From contig NZ_VTTI01000004.1 in assembly GCF_008641105.1 (NCBI RefSeq), forward strand, positions 1 through 64,000: a DNA stretch of 64,000 nucleotides, in the 5' to 3' direction. The position numbers and the translations under genes are program-made. This document shows positions 17,097 through 24,739 of this stretch, piece after piece. This DNA is from Halopseudomonas salina. Its GTDB lineage: Bacteria; Pseudomonadota; Gammaproteobacteria; Pseudomonadales; Pseudomonadaceae. The stretch's first letter is position 1, and each line of letters starts with the position of its first letter. Under the pieces are notes generated by a model, which searched no databases, was not told the DNA's origin, and saw only the letters and a list, made by a program, of their open reading frames with translations.

Positions 17097-17431
17097 CACT
17101 TGGCTCCGGCATCAGCCTTGGCGGGCGCTTTGTTTTTGGCGGGCGCTTTGCTTGGTTGAATGGGGGGCTCAGTGGCTTTGCTTGGGGCGTTTGCATTGGC
17201 TGCTTCCTCCTCGGCCTGACGCTTCTGCTCGGCTTCGGCCGCCGCCTTGGCGGTGGCTGCTTCCTCCTCGGCTTGGCGCTTCGCCTCAGAGTCATCAACA
17301 ATCCCCATCTCCCGGGCAACCTGCGCTGCCCGTTCAGGCAGTTCATGCTCGCCCGGCTCAAGCTCGATCACCTTCATTCCATCGGGGGAATACTTGAACG
17401 CGGCCAGCAGCACTACGAGTGTCTTTTTCAT
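17096..17431 (-). CDS. Small head-region protein with Ala/Glu/Lys-rich helix
   Basis: 111 residues. An N-terminal 45-residue beta domain (MKVIELEPGEHELPERAAQVAREMGI) is followed by a long repetitive helix of (R)QAEEEAA-type repeats, then a Pro/Ala/Lys-rich disordered tail. A small protein in this position, just after the capsid gene, occurs in many HK97-type phages. Its role may be capsid decoration or connector assembly. Confidence 0.6.
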   Translation of the reverse strand: MKKTLVVLLAAFKYSPDGMKVIELEPGEHELPERAAQVAREMGIVDDSEAKRQAEEEAATAKAAAEAEQKRQAEEEAANANAPSKATEPPIQPSKAPAKNKAPAKADAGAK

Positions 17432-17447
17432 GATCGGACCTCAAATG

Positions 17448-17473
17448 AGAAAGGCCCCGATTAGGGCCTTTCT
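17448..17473. terminator. Hairpin between capsid and downstream genes (attenuator-like)
   Basis: AGAAAGGCCC / GGGCCTTTCT with a 6-base loop is a strong symmetric stem 18 bases after the capsid stop (minus strand). The U-tract is weak (TTTCTC), so it may act as a partial terminator that sets the high capsid-to-connector ratio, or protect the capsid mRNA 3' end. Confidence 0.55.
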
Positions 17474-17491
17474 GCTTACGGTTGCTGGACC

Positions 17492-18784
17492 TTAGATCGC
17501 GACCTTCATCAGCTTGATGGCAGTGCTGTCCATCAGGCCGCCACCCACACGCTTGGTGGTGTAGAAGTGCACGTAAGGCTTGTTGGTGAAGGGGTCGCGC
17601 AACACGCGGGTGCCTTGCACGTCCGCGATGGTGTACGCCCGGCGGATGTCGCCGAAGGCCAGAGGCAGCGAGTCAGCCGCAACATCGGGCATGTTCTCGT
17701 CTTCCTCGTAGCGATAGCCCAGCAGGATGCCCGGCTCTCCTGCTTCCAGGCCGGGGCGCCACAGGTAGTTGCCTTCGGTGTCCTTCAGCTTGCGCAGCGC
17801 AGCCAGCGTCAGGCCGTTGCCCAGCCATACCGCGTTGCGACGGTAGCCGCGCTTGAGGCTGTGCACCAGGTCAATCAGGCGATCCGGATCGCTCAGCGCA
17901 GCAGCTGCACCGGAGGTGACGAACTGGATGGTGCCGAACGGGCGAGTACCCGCTTTGTCGGTAGTCGCCGCGCTGGGGTAAGCCAGAATGCCCTTGGGCT
18001 TCTTCACGCCGTCACCGGTCACGTATGCCTCGCCTTCCTGCTCAGCGAACTCGATCGAAAGCTCCTCAGAGAGCCATCCTTCGACGTTGAAGAAAATGTC
18101 ATCCAGCGACTTCTGGGTGACCGCCGGGTTGGCATAAATCTCACCAAAGAACGGGGCGATCTGTGCGAGCTTCGGTGAGGTGGTCTCAGGGCGCGCATCT
18201 GTCTCGCCGACCCAGCCGGAGCCAGCGCCACCGATGTTCACCAGCTTCTTGTACTCTTCAGTACCCACGGTGATGACGTTGGCCAGCATGCGCATGGTGC
18301 TGGCATCGCGCTCAAGCTGTGTGATGTTGCGATCCAGCTCTTCGGGTACTGCGAAGCCGCCGTCCTCGTTGGTGCCGAGATTGATGGCTTTCTGCTCGAG
18401 CTCGCGCAAGCCGTCGTCGCGGCCCTTGCGCACGTAGCCCTCGAACGCCTTGCGATGTTCAGCAGTCGTCTCGGTATCCGCACCCGAGGTACCGGGGCGG
18501 TTCTTTTTCTTCAGGTTGTCTTCGGTGGCTTTCTTGAACGCTTCCAGCTCGGTGAGCTTGGCGTTCAGCGCATCCACCTTGCCTTCCATCAGGGGGTCCG
18601 GCGCGCCCTTCGAGAGCTTCTCCAGCCGTTCGTCGTTCGACTTCTTGAATTCCTGGAAGGCGGCGCCCAGTTCAGTCAGCGCGGTACGCAGTTCGCCATG
18701 GCTATCGCCACCGGCTTCACGGCGGCGCATGCCACCGAGGTGGGCCACGCCAACGGAGCGGGCCAAGGGGTTTGGGGTTTGCAT
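17492..18784 (-). CDS. HK97-type major capsid protein
   Basis: 430 residues from the ATG at 18,784 (GAGG 9 bases upstream); the TTG at 18,793 is the alternative. Residues 35-110 are a charged coiled-coil delta domain (FQEFKKSNDERLEKL and LTELEAFKKATEDNL) expected to be removed by the neighbouring protease. The mature part starts near AINLGTNEDGGFAVPEEL and contains the HK97-fold patterns (VGETDARPETTSPKL, LAYPSAAT, GYRRNAVWLGN). It is the main head protein. Confidence 0.92.
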   Translation of the reverse strand: MQTPNPLARSVGVAHLGGMRRREAGGDSHGELRTALTELGAAFQEFKKSNDERLEKLSKGAPDPLMEGKVDALNAKLTELEAFKKATEDNLKKKNRPGTSGADTETTAEHRKAFEGYVRKGRDDGLRELEQKAINLGTNEDGGFAVPEELDRNITQLERDASTMRMLANVITVGTEEYKKLVNIGGAGSGWVGETDARPETTSPKLAQIAPFFGEIYANPAVTQKSLDDIFFNVEGWLSEELSIEFAEQEGEAYVTGDGVKKPKGILAYPSAATTDKAGTRPFGTIQFVTSGAAAALSDPDRLIDLVHSLKRGYRRNAVWLGNGLTLAALRKLKDTEGNYLWRPGLEAGEPGILLGYRYEEDENMPDVAADSLPLAFGDIRRAYTIADVQGTRVLRDPFTNKPYVHFYTTKRVGGGLMDSTAIKLMKVAI

Positions 18785-18789
18785 AGGGT

Positions 18790-19455
18790 TCAACCTCTTA
18801 ACTGTGATGTAAGTTTCTGAATATCGCTGAGTAGGTCATCACCGCCTGCATCACGCAGATTGAGCGCCTTGTAGCCGTCAGCCATGAGGGCCTTGGCTTC
18901 GGTTCGGGAAAGTCCGGCGTCACGCAGGAACTTCTCGAATTGACGTGGCCCTTGCAGAGCGTGCTTCACCGTCTCTACTCGGGCTGCGTCGTTGGCGGGG
19001 AATGTCACCAGTGACACTTCCCACAAGTTGATATTCTTGAGCCGGAACACGCCGGCCTTGTTATCCCACTCGGCACCGCCGGGGGGAATGTCGTAGCCGA
19101 TCGACAGGCCAGTGATACTGCGCGCCTTCAGGTGCGCATAGGCGCGTTTGGCCAGCGGGTCGTCATCAATCAGCAGCCGGCCTTCTACGTAGAGGCCCAC
19201 ATCGTCCTCTTCCATTTTGGTGTAGATACCAATGGGCTCATCGAACTTGTGCTGCCATAGCATGGCCGGCTGGCCACCGCGCTCCTTCCAGGCATCAAGC
19301 GAGCCCTGAAAAGCGCCCTTGTGCACCACGTCTGAGTAGCTGTCGACCACGTCAAACACAGAGCCGTAGCCGGCAAAGGTGCCGTCATCGTTGATGCTCT
19401 TGAGCTTGAATGGCGTGGCCAGGTGCTTGCTAGCGGTCGCTGTTTTGCGATTCAT
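18790..19455 (-). CDS. HK97-type prohead protease
   Basis: 221 residues from the ATG at 19,455. FAGYGSVFDVVDSYSDVVHKGAF is the N-terminal signature of the S78 prohead protease family. MLWQHKFDEPIG carries the catalytic His, and ARSITGLSIGYDI contains the catalytic Ser. It cleaves the capsid delta domain during head maturation. It overlaps the portal gene by 26 bases and ends 5 bases before the capsid ATG. Confidence 0.92.
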   Translation of the reverse strand: MNRKTATASKHLATPFKLKSINDDGTFAGYGSVFDVVDSYSDVVHKGAFQGSLDAWKERGGQPAMLWQHKFDEPIGIYTKMEEDDVGLYVEGRLLIDDDPLAKRAYAHLKARSITGLSIGYDIPPGGAEWDNKAGVFRLKNINLWEVSLVTFPANDAARVETVKHALQGPRQFEKFLRDAGLSRTEAKALMADGYKALNLRDAGGDDLLSDIQKLTSQLRG

Positions 19456-20653
19456 TGGCGGTGCTTCCATTGATGTTCATGTTGGTGGGTGTGAGGTAGA
19501 TATCCCCACCCTCCCGCGGGTTGCGGTCCTCCAGCTCCAGTACGTCGTTGGGGCTGAATGCGCCGATGTAGACCATGTCCTTGTAGAACTGCGCACGCGC
19601 TTTCATGTCGCCACGCACCAGAGCGTTCATGTTGAACTTGGCGAAATGGTCTTCCTCGTCCTGCTCGTTGAGCAGGCTCACGCGGATCTTGTGCTCGATG
19701 CGCGTCACGATCGGCATTAGCGCATCGGTCACGTACTCCAACGCCTGGTGCTCGATGTTGTTATTGGTCGAGCGCTCCAGGTTGGCGATCTTGTGCGGCG
19801 GTACCCGCATCAGCCCGCAGAGCTGAGTGTCGGTGTACTTGCGCCCCTCTAACCATTGGGCGTCGGAGTTGTTCATGGTGATGGAGGCCCACTTGATGCC
19901 ACCCTCCAGGATCGCCACCTTGTGGGCGTTATCTGTGCCCTGGTGCATCTCGTTCCAGCTGTCCTTGATGCGCTTGAAGGTGTCATCCTTCAGCACCTGC
20001 TCGGTCTCAAGCACGCCGCCTGGCTTAGCACCATTGACGAACAGCTTGGCCCCGTGGCGCTCCGCTGCCACGCCGAGTCCTATCGTCTCCCTGGCGTACT
20101 CCAGAGCGCCCACGCCCTTGTAGCCATCCAGCGTCAAGGCACGAACGTGGAATATCTCGTCCTGGGTGAACACGTCCGTCTTGCCGTTGGCGAAGGTCAC
20201 CTGATACACCAGCGACCAATCCTCGCGCAGCTTCGGCACTACCGAGCCAGGGTTGAGCGGTAGCAGCTCAACCACCTCGCCACCCACCATGTTCTTCCAG
20301 GCGTAGAAATTGCCGCGCATCACCTGGTGCGCGGTGCACATCTCCCAGAACTCCTGGGCGGTCATGTAGTCGTTGGGGCGCCGGCTGATCAGTCGGTGCA
20401 CCTTGTGCCCGCTGGCCACGTCAGAGCCGCGTCCAGGGCGCTGCTTGTGCAGCTTGCACGGCAGCTTGCCAACATCCTCGGACAGCACCTTGATGCAGGC
20501 GAAGAACACCGCATACCGCAAGGCTGTTTCAGCATTCACATGCACGCCAGATAAAGCCATGCTGCCGGCGGCGATCATGTCCAGCAGATCGCGGGAGGTC
20601 ATCGTGTCCGTGCTTTTACGCCGGAACGGGTTAAGTCGTTTGAGCATGCTCAC
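19430..20653 (-). CDS. Phage portal protein (HK97 family)
   Basis: 407 residues. It has the portal patterns ALRYAVFFACIKVLSEDVGKLPCKL (about 45-69), the GNFYAWKN region and TQLCGLMRVPPHKIANLERSTNNNIEHQ near residue 290. It forms the dodecameric DNA channel at one head vertex. Its start overlaps the TerL stop by 4 bases. Confidence 0.92.
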   Translation of the reverse strand: MSMLKRLNPFRRKSTDTMTSRDLLDMIAAGSMALSGVHVNAETALRYAVFFACIKVLSEDVGKLPCKLHKQRPGRGSDVASGHKVHRLISRRPNDYMTAQEFWEMCTAHQVMRGNFYAWKNMVGGEVVELLPLNPGSVVPKLREDWSLVYQVTFANGKTDVFTQDEIFHVRALTLDGYKGVGALEYARETIGLGVAAERHGAKLFVNGAKPGGVLETEQVLKDDTFKRIKDSWNEMHQGTDNAHKVAILEGGIKWASITMNNSDAQWLEGRKYTDTQLCGLMRVPPHKIANLERSTNNNIEHQALEYVTDALMPIVTRIEHKIRVSLLNEQDEEDHFAKFNMNALVRGDMKARAQFYKDMVYIGAFSPNDVLELEDRNPREGGDIYLTPTNMNINGSTANESQNSDR

Positions 20654-22464
20654 GTTGTTCTGATGCCTCTGGATTCGTAAGCGGAGTTCACGTCGTCAAG
20701 CTCTTCGATCGCAGCCATCAACCTGTTCAATGCGTTGAGCAGTGCTGCTATCCCATCGATTCGCTCCGTGCTCTTGCCTTTGTGTGGGCGGTAGTTGCCG
20801 TTGCTGTCACGCAGCAAGGCCACGTTCTCAGCGTTCCAGCGCAGCACCGGATGGCCGCCATGGCGTAGTGTCTTGCCCAGCAGCAGGCCCTCAAGACGCT
20901 TGGTGGGCGCGCTGAGGTTGCCGAAGTTCTGAGCAAGCTTGACCATCTCGCGGCCGTCGTTGATCAGCTGCGATACCAGGTGCGTGGCGTTCCATGGGTC
21001 ATAGCCGATCTCCTGCACATCGAAGCGCTCGGCACTTTCGTTGATCACGTGGCGCACGCGCTCGTAATCCACCACGTTTCCGGGGGTGGCCTCCAGCGCC
21101 CCGCTGGCTGCCCATAGCGGGTAGGCCACGCGGTCAGCCTTCGCACGCCGATCCATGTTGGCTTCGGGCACAAAGAACCAGGTCAGCACGTAGATCAGCG
21201 GATCCTCAGGGATCGGCTCAAACACCAGCACGTACGCGGTAAGGTCAGTCTCGGTCGAGAGGTCCAGCCCGCCGTAGCACTTGCGGCCAGTGAGCATCTC
21301 GATATCGAATGCTTCACCGCAGGGATCCCACACGCCCTTCACATCCAGCCAGCGATCATCCTGCTGGCACCAGATGTTCAGGTTCTTGGTTAGTACGTTG
21401 ACCTGCTGGCCGATGATCTGCTGGGCCAGAGTCACCTGCTCCCGCAAGTAGCTCAGCCGGATCGATACGCCCAGGTTCGGATTGGCCTTGCACCACAGCC
21501 GCTCGTCGGTCCAGTCGTCGCCCTCGTCCAGGGTGTAGATCACGCCGCCAACGCTGTCGTTGACGATCCGGCCTTCCAGGATGTCGATCAGCAGCTGGTG
21601 CTGCTCATAGCAGATCCCGTTCTGGTTAAAACCAGCGGTGGTGATCGCAGTCAGCATCGGCTCTCGCCGAGCACCCATCGCCGAGATGATCACGTCCCAC
21701 ATCTCGCGGGTGCGGTGCGCGTGCAGCTCGTCCAACAGCGCGCCGTGCGGATCCAGGCCGTCTAGTGTCTTGGCGTCGGCACCCAGCGGCACAAACTCAT
21801 TGGCGGTACCGGGTACAAACAGCCGATTGCGATAGCTACGGAACAGGCGCTTCAAGCCAGGCGCAAACTGCACCATCAGCTCTGCGTCGCCGTGGGTGAT
21901 CTTCGCCTGCTCCAGCTTGGTCGCGGCGGTATACACCTTCGCACCTGGCTCGCCATCGAACGCCGAGAGGTGCAGGCCGATGCCAGACAGCTTGGTGCTT
22001 TTGCCGTTCTTGCGGGCAACCTCTTCATACCACTGGCGGAAGCGGCGGGTACCATCGGTCCGCCGCCAGCCGAACTGCACAGCCAGCCAGAACTGCTGCC
22101 AGCATTCCAAATCAATCGGCTTGCCCGTGTGTTCGCCGCGGATATGCCGCAGGAACTTCGGGAAGAACTCAATGATGTACTCGGCACGGGACGGGTCGAA
22201 CCACAGGCCCCGCTTGGCGCCCTTCTTCAGGTCCTGGTAGTGGCGCTTGACCGACAGGAACGTCAGCCGGCCAACCAGTATCTTGCCCCGCAGAACCGCG
22301 ACCCCGTACTCATCCCAGGGGTGCAGCTCTTTGGGGATTAGCTTGGTCGCCCCTGCATAAAGCTTCGGATCTCGTCTAAGAACAGGTCGCCTTGCTCTGC
22401 GCCTTTTTCCAGCGCCTTGACCTTCGCGAAGGTCGGTATCGTCAGGCAACAAGACGGTAGCCAT
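20650..22464 (-). CDS. terL: Terminase large subunit
   Basis: 604 residues; GGGAG lies upstream of the ATG. The packaging ATPase domain shows a Walker A-like ARKNGKST (about 150-157) and Walker B ALLDELH (about 242-248). The C-terminal nuclease half contains GGLDLSTETDLTAYVLVF, whose Asp residues bind metal. It drives DNA into the prohead and cuts genome ends. It overlaps the small subunit by 127 bases. Confidence 0.93.
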   Translation of the reverse strand: MATVLLPDDTDLREGQGAGKRRRARRPVLRRDPKLYAGATKLIPKELHPWDEYGVAVLRGKILVGRLTFLSVKRHYQDLKKGAKRGLWFDPSRAEYIIEFFPKFLRHIRGEHTGKPIDLECWQQFWLAVQFGWRRTDGTRRFRQWYEEVARKNGKSTKLSGIGLHLSAFDGEPGAKVYTAATKLEQAKITHGDAELMVQFAPGLKRLFRSYRNRLFVPGTANEFVPLGADAKTLDGLDPHGALLDELHAHRTREMWDVIISAMGARREPMLTAITTAGFNQNGICYEQHQLLIDILEGRIVNDSVGGVIYTLDEGDDWTDERLWCKANPNLGVSIRLSYLREQVTLAQQIIGQQVNVLTKNLNIWCQQDDRWLDVKGVWDPCGEAFDIEMLTGRKCYGGLDLSTETDLTAYVLVFEPIPEDPLIYVLTWFFVPEANMDRRAKADRVAYPLWAASGALEATPGNVVDYERVRHVINESAERFDVQEIGYDPWNATHLVSQLINDGREMVKLAQNFGNLSAPTKRLEGLLLGKTLRHGGHPVLRWNAENVALLRDSNGNYRPHKGKSTERIDGIAALLNALNRLMAAIEELDDVNSAYESRGIRTT

Positions 22465-22814
22465 CGCAGCAGCTCCCTTTCCTGTCTATCGACGTAGTGC
22501 ACCAGCTGGTGTGGTTGCTCATAGCCGTTCGGTGTTTTCACCTGAAAGTTTCCGTCGTTCTCCTCCAGGTACTTGTCCAGCAGCTCGATCGCCGTCAGCC
22601 AGCGCCGGTACTTTTTCACAATCACAGAGATCGCCAGTCCGGCGGTCATGTGCAACAGCCCAGCCTTGCGCAGCTGGTCACAGATGTAATCCCAGACCCT
22701 CAGTTCATCGGGCGAGAAATCAATCGGGCAATCCGGCGACTGAACCTCGTTTGAGGTCGCCGCGACCGCGTGCTCACTGCCCGCCGCCTGGACTTCAATA
22801 GGTAAGTCGCTCAT
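22338..22814 (-). CDS. terS: Terminase small subunit (P27 family)
   Basis: 158 residues from MSDLPIEVQ at 22,814. FSPDELRVWDYICDQLRKAGLLHMTAGLAI is the conserved N-terminal helix pair of P27-type small terminases, and the C-terminal FAKVKALEKGAEQGDLFLDE is also typical. It recognises the packaging site and regulates TerL. The unusually long overlap with terL suggests coupled translation. Confidence 0.85.
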   Translation of the reverse strand: MSDLPIEVQAAGSEHAVAATSNEVQSPDCPIDFSPDELRVWDYICDQLRKAGLLHMTAGLAISVIVKKYRRWLTAIELLDKYLEENDGNFQVKTPNGYEQPHQLVHYVDRQERELLRWLPSCCLTIPTFAKVKALEKGAEQGDLFLDEIRSFMQGRPS

Positions 22815-22920
22815 AGTCCGGGGTCTGGTTAACCCCCCCCCTGTTTGAATTTCCGCCGTGCGGCGAAACATGGATCCCCCCGTCGTTCGGGAGCATTTCG
22901 GTCTAAAGGATTTGCACCCC

Positions 22921-23367
22921 CTACCCCCTGCCTCTGCTCGTCGCCGTGGTGACGCGCGGCTCGACTCGGGGTGAGGTACCGGGTTCGCGTACCTTCGCGC
23001 CTACGCGGTTGTGACACGGCCAGCAAAGCGCCCGAAGGTTATCATCATCGAGGGCTAAGTCCGGTCTTTCGCGATATGGCTTGATGTGGTCGACCATTTT
23101 CGAGGGAACAACCAGCCCGATCAGCTCACACTCAGCGCATAGCGGGTGAAGCCTCCTGAACTGCTGGCTCCTCTTCTTCCACCTTTCGGTGCGGTAGAAG
23201 CTGTCAGATTCCGGCCGGCGCTCGTTGTACTGCTTGTGCGCCTTGGCTACCTGAACCTGACGGCGAGCGGCCCACTCCTCTTGATGTTGCGTGCAACGAG
23301 TTTGACCCAAGGGGGCAACACGGGTGCAGCTAGGCTGGGTGCACACTGACTTGGATGCGGAGGGCAT
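22921..23367 (-). CDS. HNH endonuclease
   Basis: 148 residues with an N-terminal Cys/His zinc motif (CTQPSCTRVAPLGQTRCTQH). The HNH core is at the C-terminal side: CAECELIGLVVPSKMVDHIKPY, then DNLRALCWPCHNRVGAK. HNH proteins beside terminase genes help DNA packaging in many HK97-type phages. The C-terminus is Arg/Thr-rich. Confidence 0.88.
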   Translation of the reverse strand: MPSASKSVCTQPSCTRVAPLGQTRCTQHQEEWAARRQVQVAKAHKQYNERRPESDSFYRTERWKKRSQQFRRLHPLCAECELIGLVVPSKMVDHIKPYRERPDLALDDDNLRALCWPCHNRVGAKVREPGTSPRVEPRVTTATSRGRG

Positions 23368-23738
23368 CAGCCGCGCAATGCCTCTCGCAACTCACGGATC
23401 ATGTCGGTGAGGCTCATCGTCTGCCGCTTCTCTGCGTACACGAACCAAGCCCGCACGAACACCCAGGCAGGCAGACCGCATACGAAGTGCAGCCCGGCCA
23501 GCGCTACCGATCCTTCCCACACCTCAGCCCAGCGGTGCAGCTCGAACCACTGGACGACGAACGCCCCGCCACAGATGGAAGCGATCACGGTACAGATCAG
23601 CGCGACCACCCATTCCCGCGTTGACTTGGGCTGAGTCATCGCCATCACCACGATAGAGGCGAACGTGGCACCGAACAGAAAGCCGGCGATCTTGACCAGG
23701 CCAACACCTGCCAGCCCGCTGGATACCGGCTCACTCAT
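23367..23738 (-). CDS. Putative holin (three-helix membrane protein)
   Basis: 123 residues from the ATG at 23,738, chosen because GAGGA precedes it. It has three or four hydrophobic segments (VGLVKIAGFLFGATFASIVVM, VVALICTVIASICGGAFVV, VALAGLHFVCGLPAWVFV) and a charged C-terminal tail (KRQTMSLTDMIRELREAL). Size and topology fit Pseudomonas phage holins encoded just upstream of the packaging genes. The endolysin lies at the other end of the late region. Confidence 0.6.
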   Translation of the reverse strand: MSEPVSSGLAGVGLVKIAGFLFGATFASIVVMAMTQPKSTREWVVALICTVIASICGGAFVVQWFELHRWAEVWEGSVALAGLHFVCGLPAWVFVRAWFVYAEKRQTMSLTDMIRELREALRG

Positions 23739-24364
23739 ATCTCTGATCCTCATAGTCATCCCCGGCAAGCGCCTGTTGTCGGTTAGCAATAAAAAACCCC
23801 ACCACCAGGGCAGGGAAAGGAGCAGTGCTCCGATGGAAGGTGGCGTCGTTCCGTGGCCTTGTGACAAGCCGGACGCCAGAAACAGAAAACCCGGCGCGAG
23901 GGCCGGGTTTCAGGTTGATCAGTTGGTGGTCTATTCGGACGCACCTATACAGCGTGCTTACTTTGTACCCTTCCATTGCAGTGGCAGCAAGTGGGATTTA
24001 ATGCCATCGGCTAATGTCCGGTCAATAACCTGCAAACATCCTGAGAATGTCGGTAAATAAGTCTGAATCACCTCGCCCGCTCTTAACGGCTGTCCTACTG
24101 TCCCTCTAGCAGAAAACGCTGAGAGTCTCGGTAACTTACTGATATTTATATAATTGTCTGACTGTCTCACTAATATAGATATATTGTGCGCGGAGGGGCT
24201 CGCGGGCGCGTGGGCGCCTATATGGGCGCATGTGTATGTGTGTGAGCAAACTCGCTTTAAGGTGGGACGGCAGGACAAACCCGCGCAGGCTATGCCGCTC
24301 CGCTGTCCAGCAGGGCAAAACCCAAGCTGGACAGAAGCGGGACGGTAAGCCAGGCGAGACAGAG
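23739..24364. other. Long non-coding interval between early and late minus-strand operons
   Basis: 626 bases without a credible gene. It contains a terminator (23,886-23,911), an AT-rich core (24,137-24,186), a tandem TGTCTGAC-TGTCTCAC repeat (24,156-24,171) and three GGGCGC repeats (24,204-24,229). The layout (terminator, then the late genes) fits a late promoter or antitermination region, which should act leftward. The exact promoter cannot be set from sequence. Confidence 0.5.
23886..23911. terminator. Terminator upstream of the late operon
   Basis: AAACCCGGC (23,887-23,895) and GCCGGGTTT (23,902-23,910) form a perfect 9-bp stem with a 6-base loop and A/T ends on both sides. It would block leftward early transcription from entering the holin gene unless antitermination occurs. 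Confidence 0.65.
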
Positions 24365-24739
24365 TCATGCTGCTAGGCGCTCACTAAGCGCGTGACGGAT
24401 ATGCTGATGAGCTGTGTCCAGTGCGTTGTAATACGACCGGGTGCAGCCATAGCCCAGCGATCTAGCGTTGCTTGCGTACTCACCAGGGTGCAGTAGGTAG
24501 TGCTCATACACGACGCGCTGCAGGTCATAGCGCAACTGGGTCACAGCCAGTTCAGTGATCGGGAAGTGAGGATCCCCCTGGTAACCTCCCCGCGTGGTCG
24601 CCGGTATCACAACGCCCTTAGAATCAATCGCTGCCGCCAGGCTGCACTTCACTCCCAGCGGCCCCACAGGCTCGCCCCTCATCAGCATCCGGTGAACCTC
24701 AGCCCAGGCCACCAGCAGATCATCGATTGGCTTGATCAA
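24365..24739 (-). CDS. Possible late-gene activator (antiterminator Q-like)
   Basis: 124 residues. The C-terminal region (LRYDLQRVVYEHYLLHPGEYASNARSLGYGCTRSYYNALDTAHQHI) resembles the DNA-binding end of phage Q-type or sigma-like late regulators: a helix-turn-helix followed by a Y-x-x-LD-x-AH helix. It is the last early gene and lies upstream of a terminator and the late operon, exactly where such a protein acts. The family assignment is tentative. Confidence 0.45.
   Translation of the reverse strand: MIKPIDDLLVAWAEVHRMLMRGEPVGPLGVKCSLAAAIDSKGVVIPATTRGGYQGDPHFPITELAVTQLRYDLQRVVYEHYLLHPGEYASNARSLGYGCTRSYYNALDTAHQHIRHALSERLAA

Noticed and set aside
23958..24368. 136-codon minus-strand ORF in the early-late gap
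   Set aside because: Composition (many Cys, Ser, His; no domain) and overlap with repeats and the AT-rich core look non-coding; no Shine-Dalgarno.
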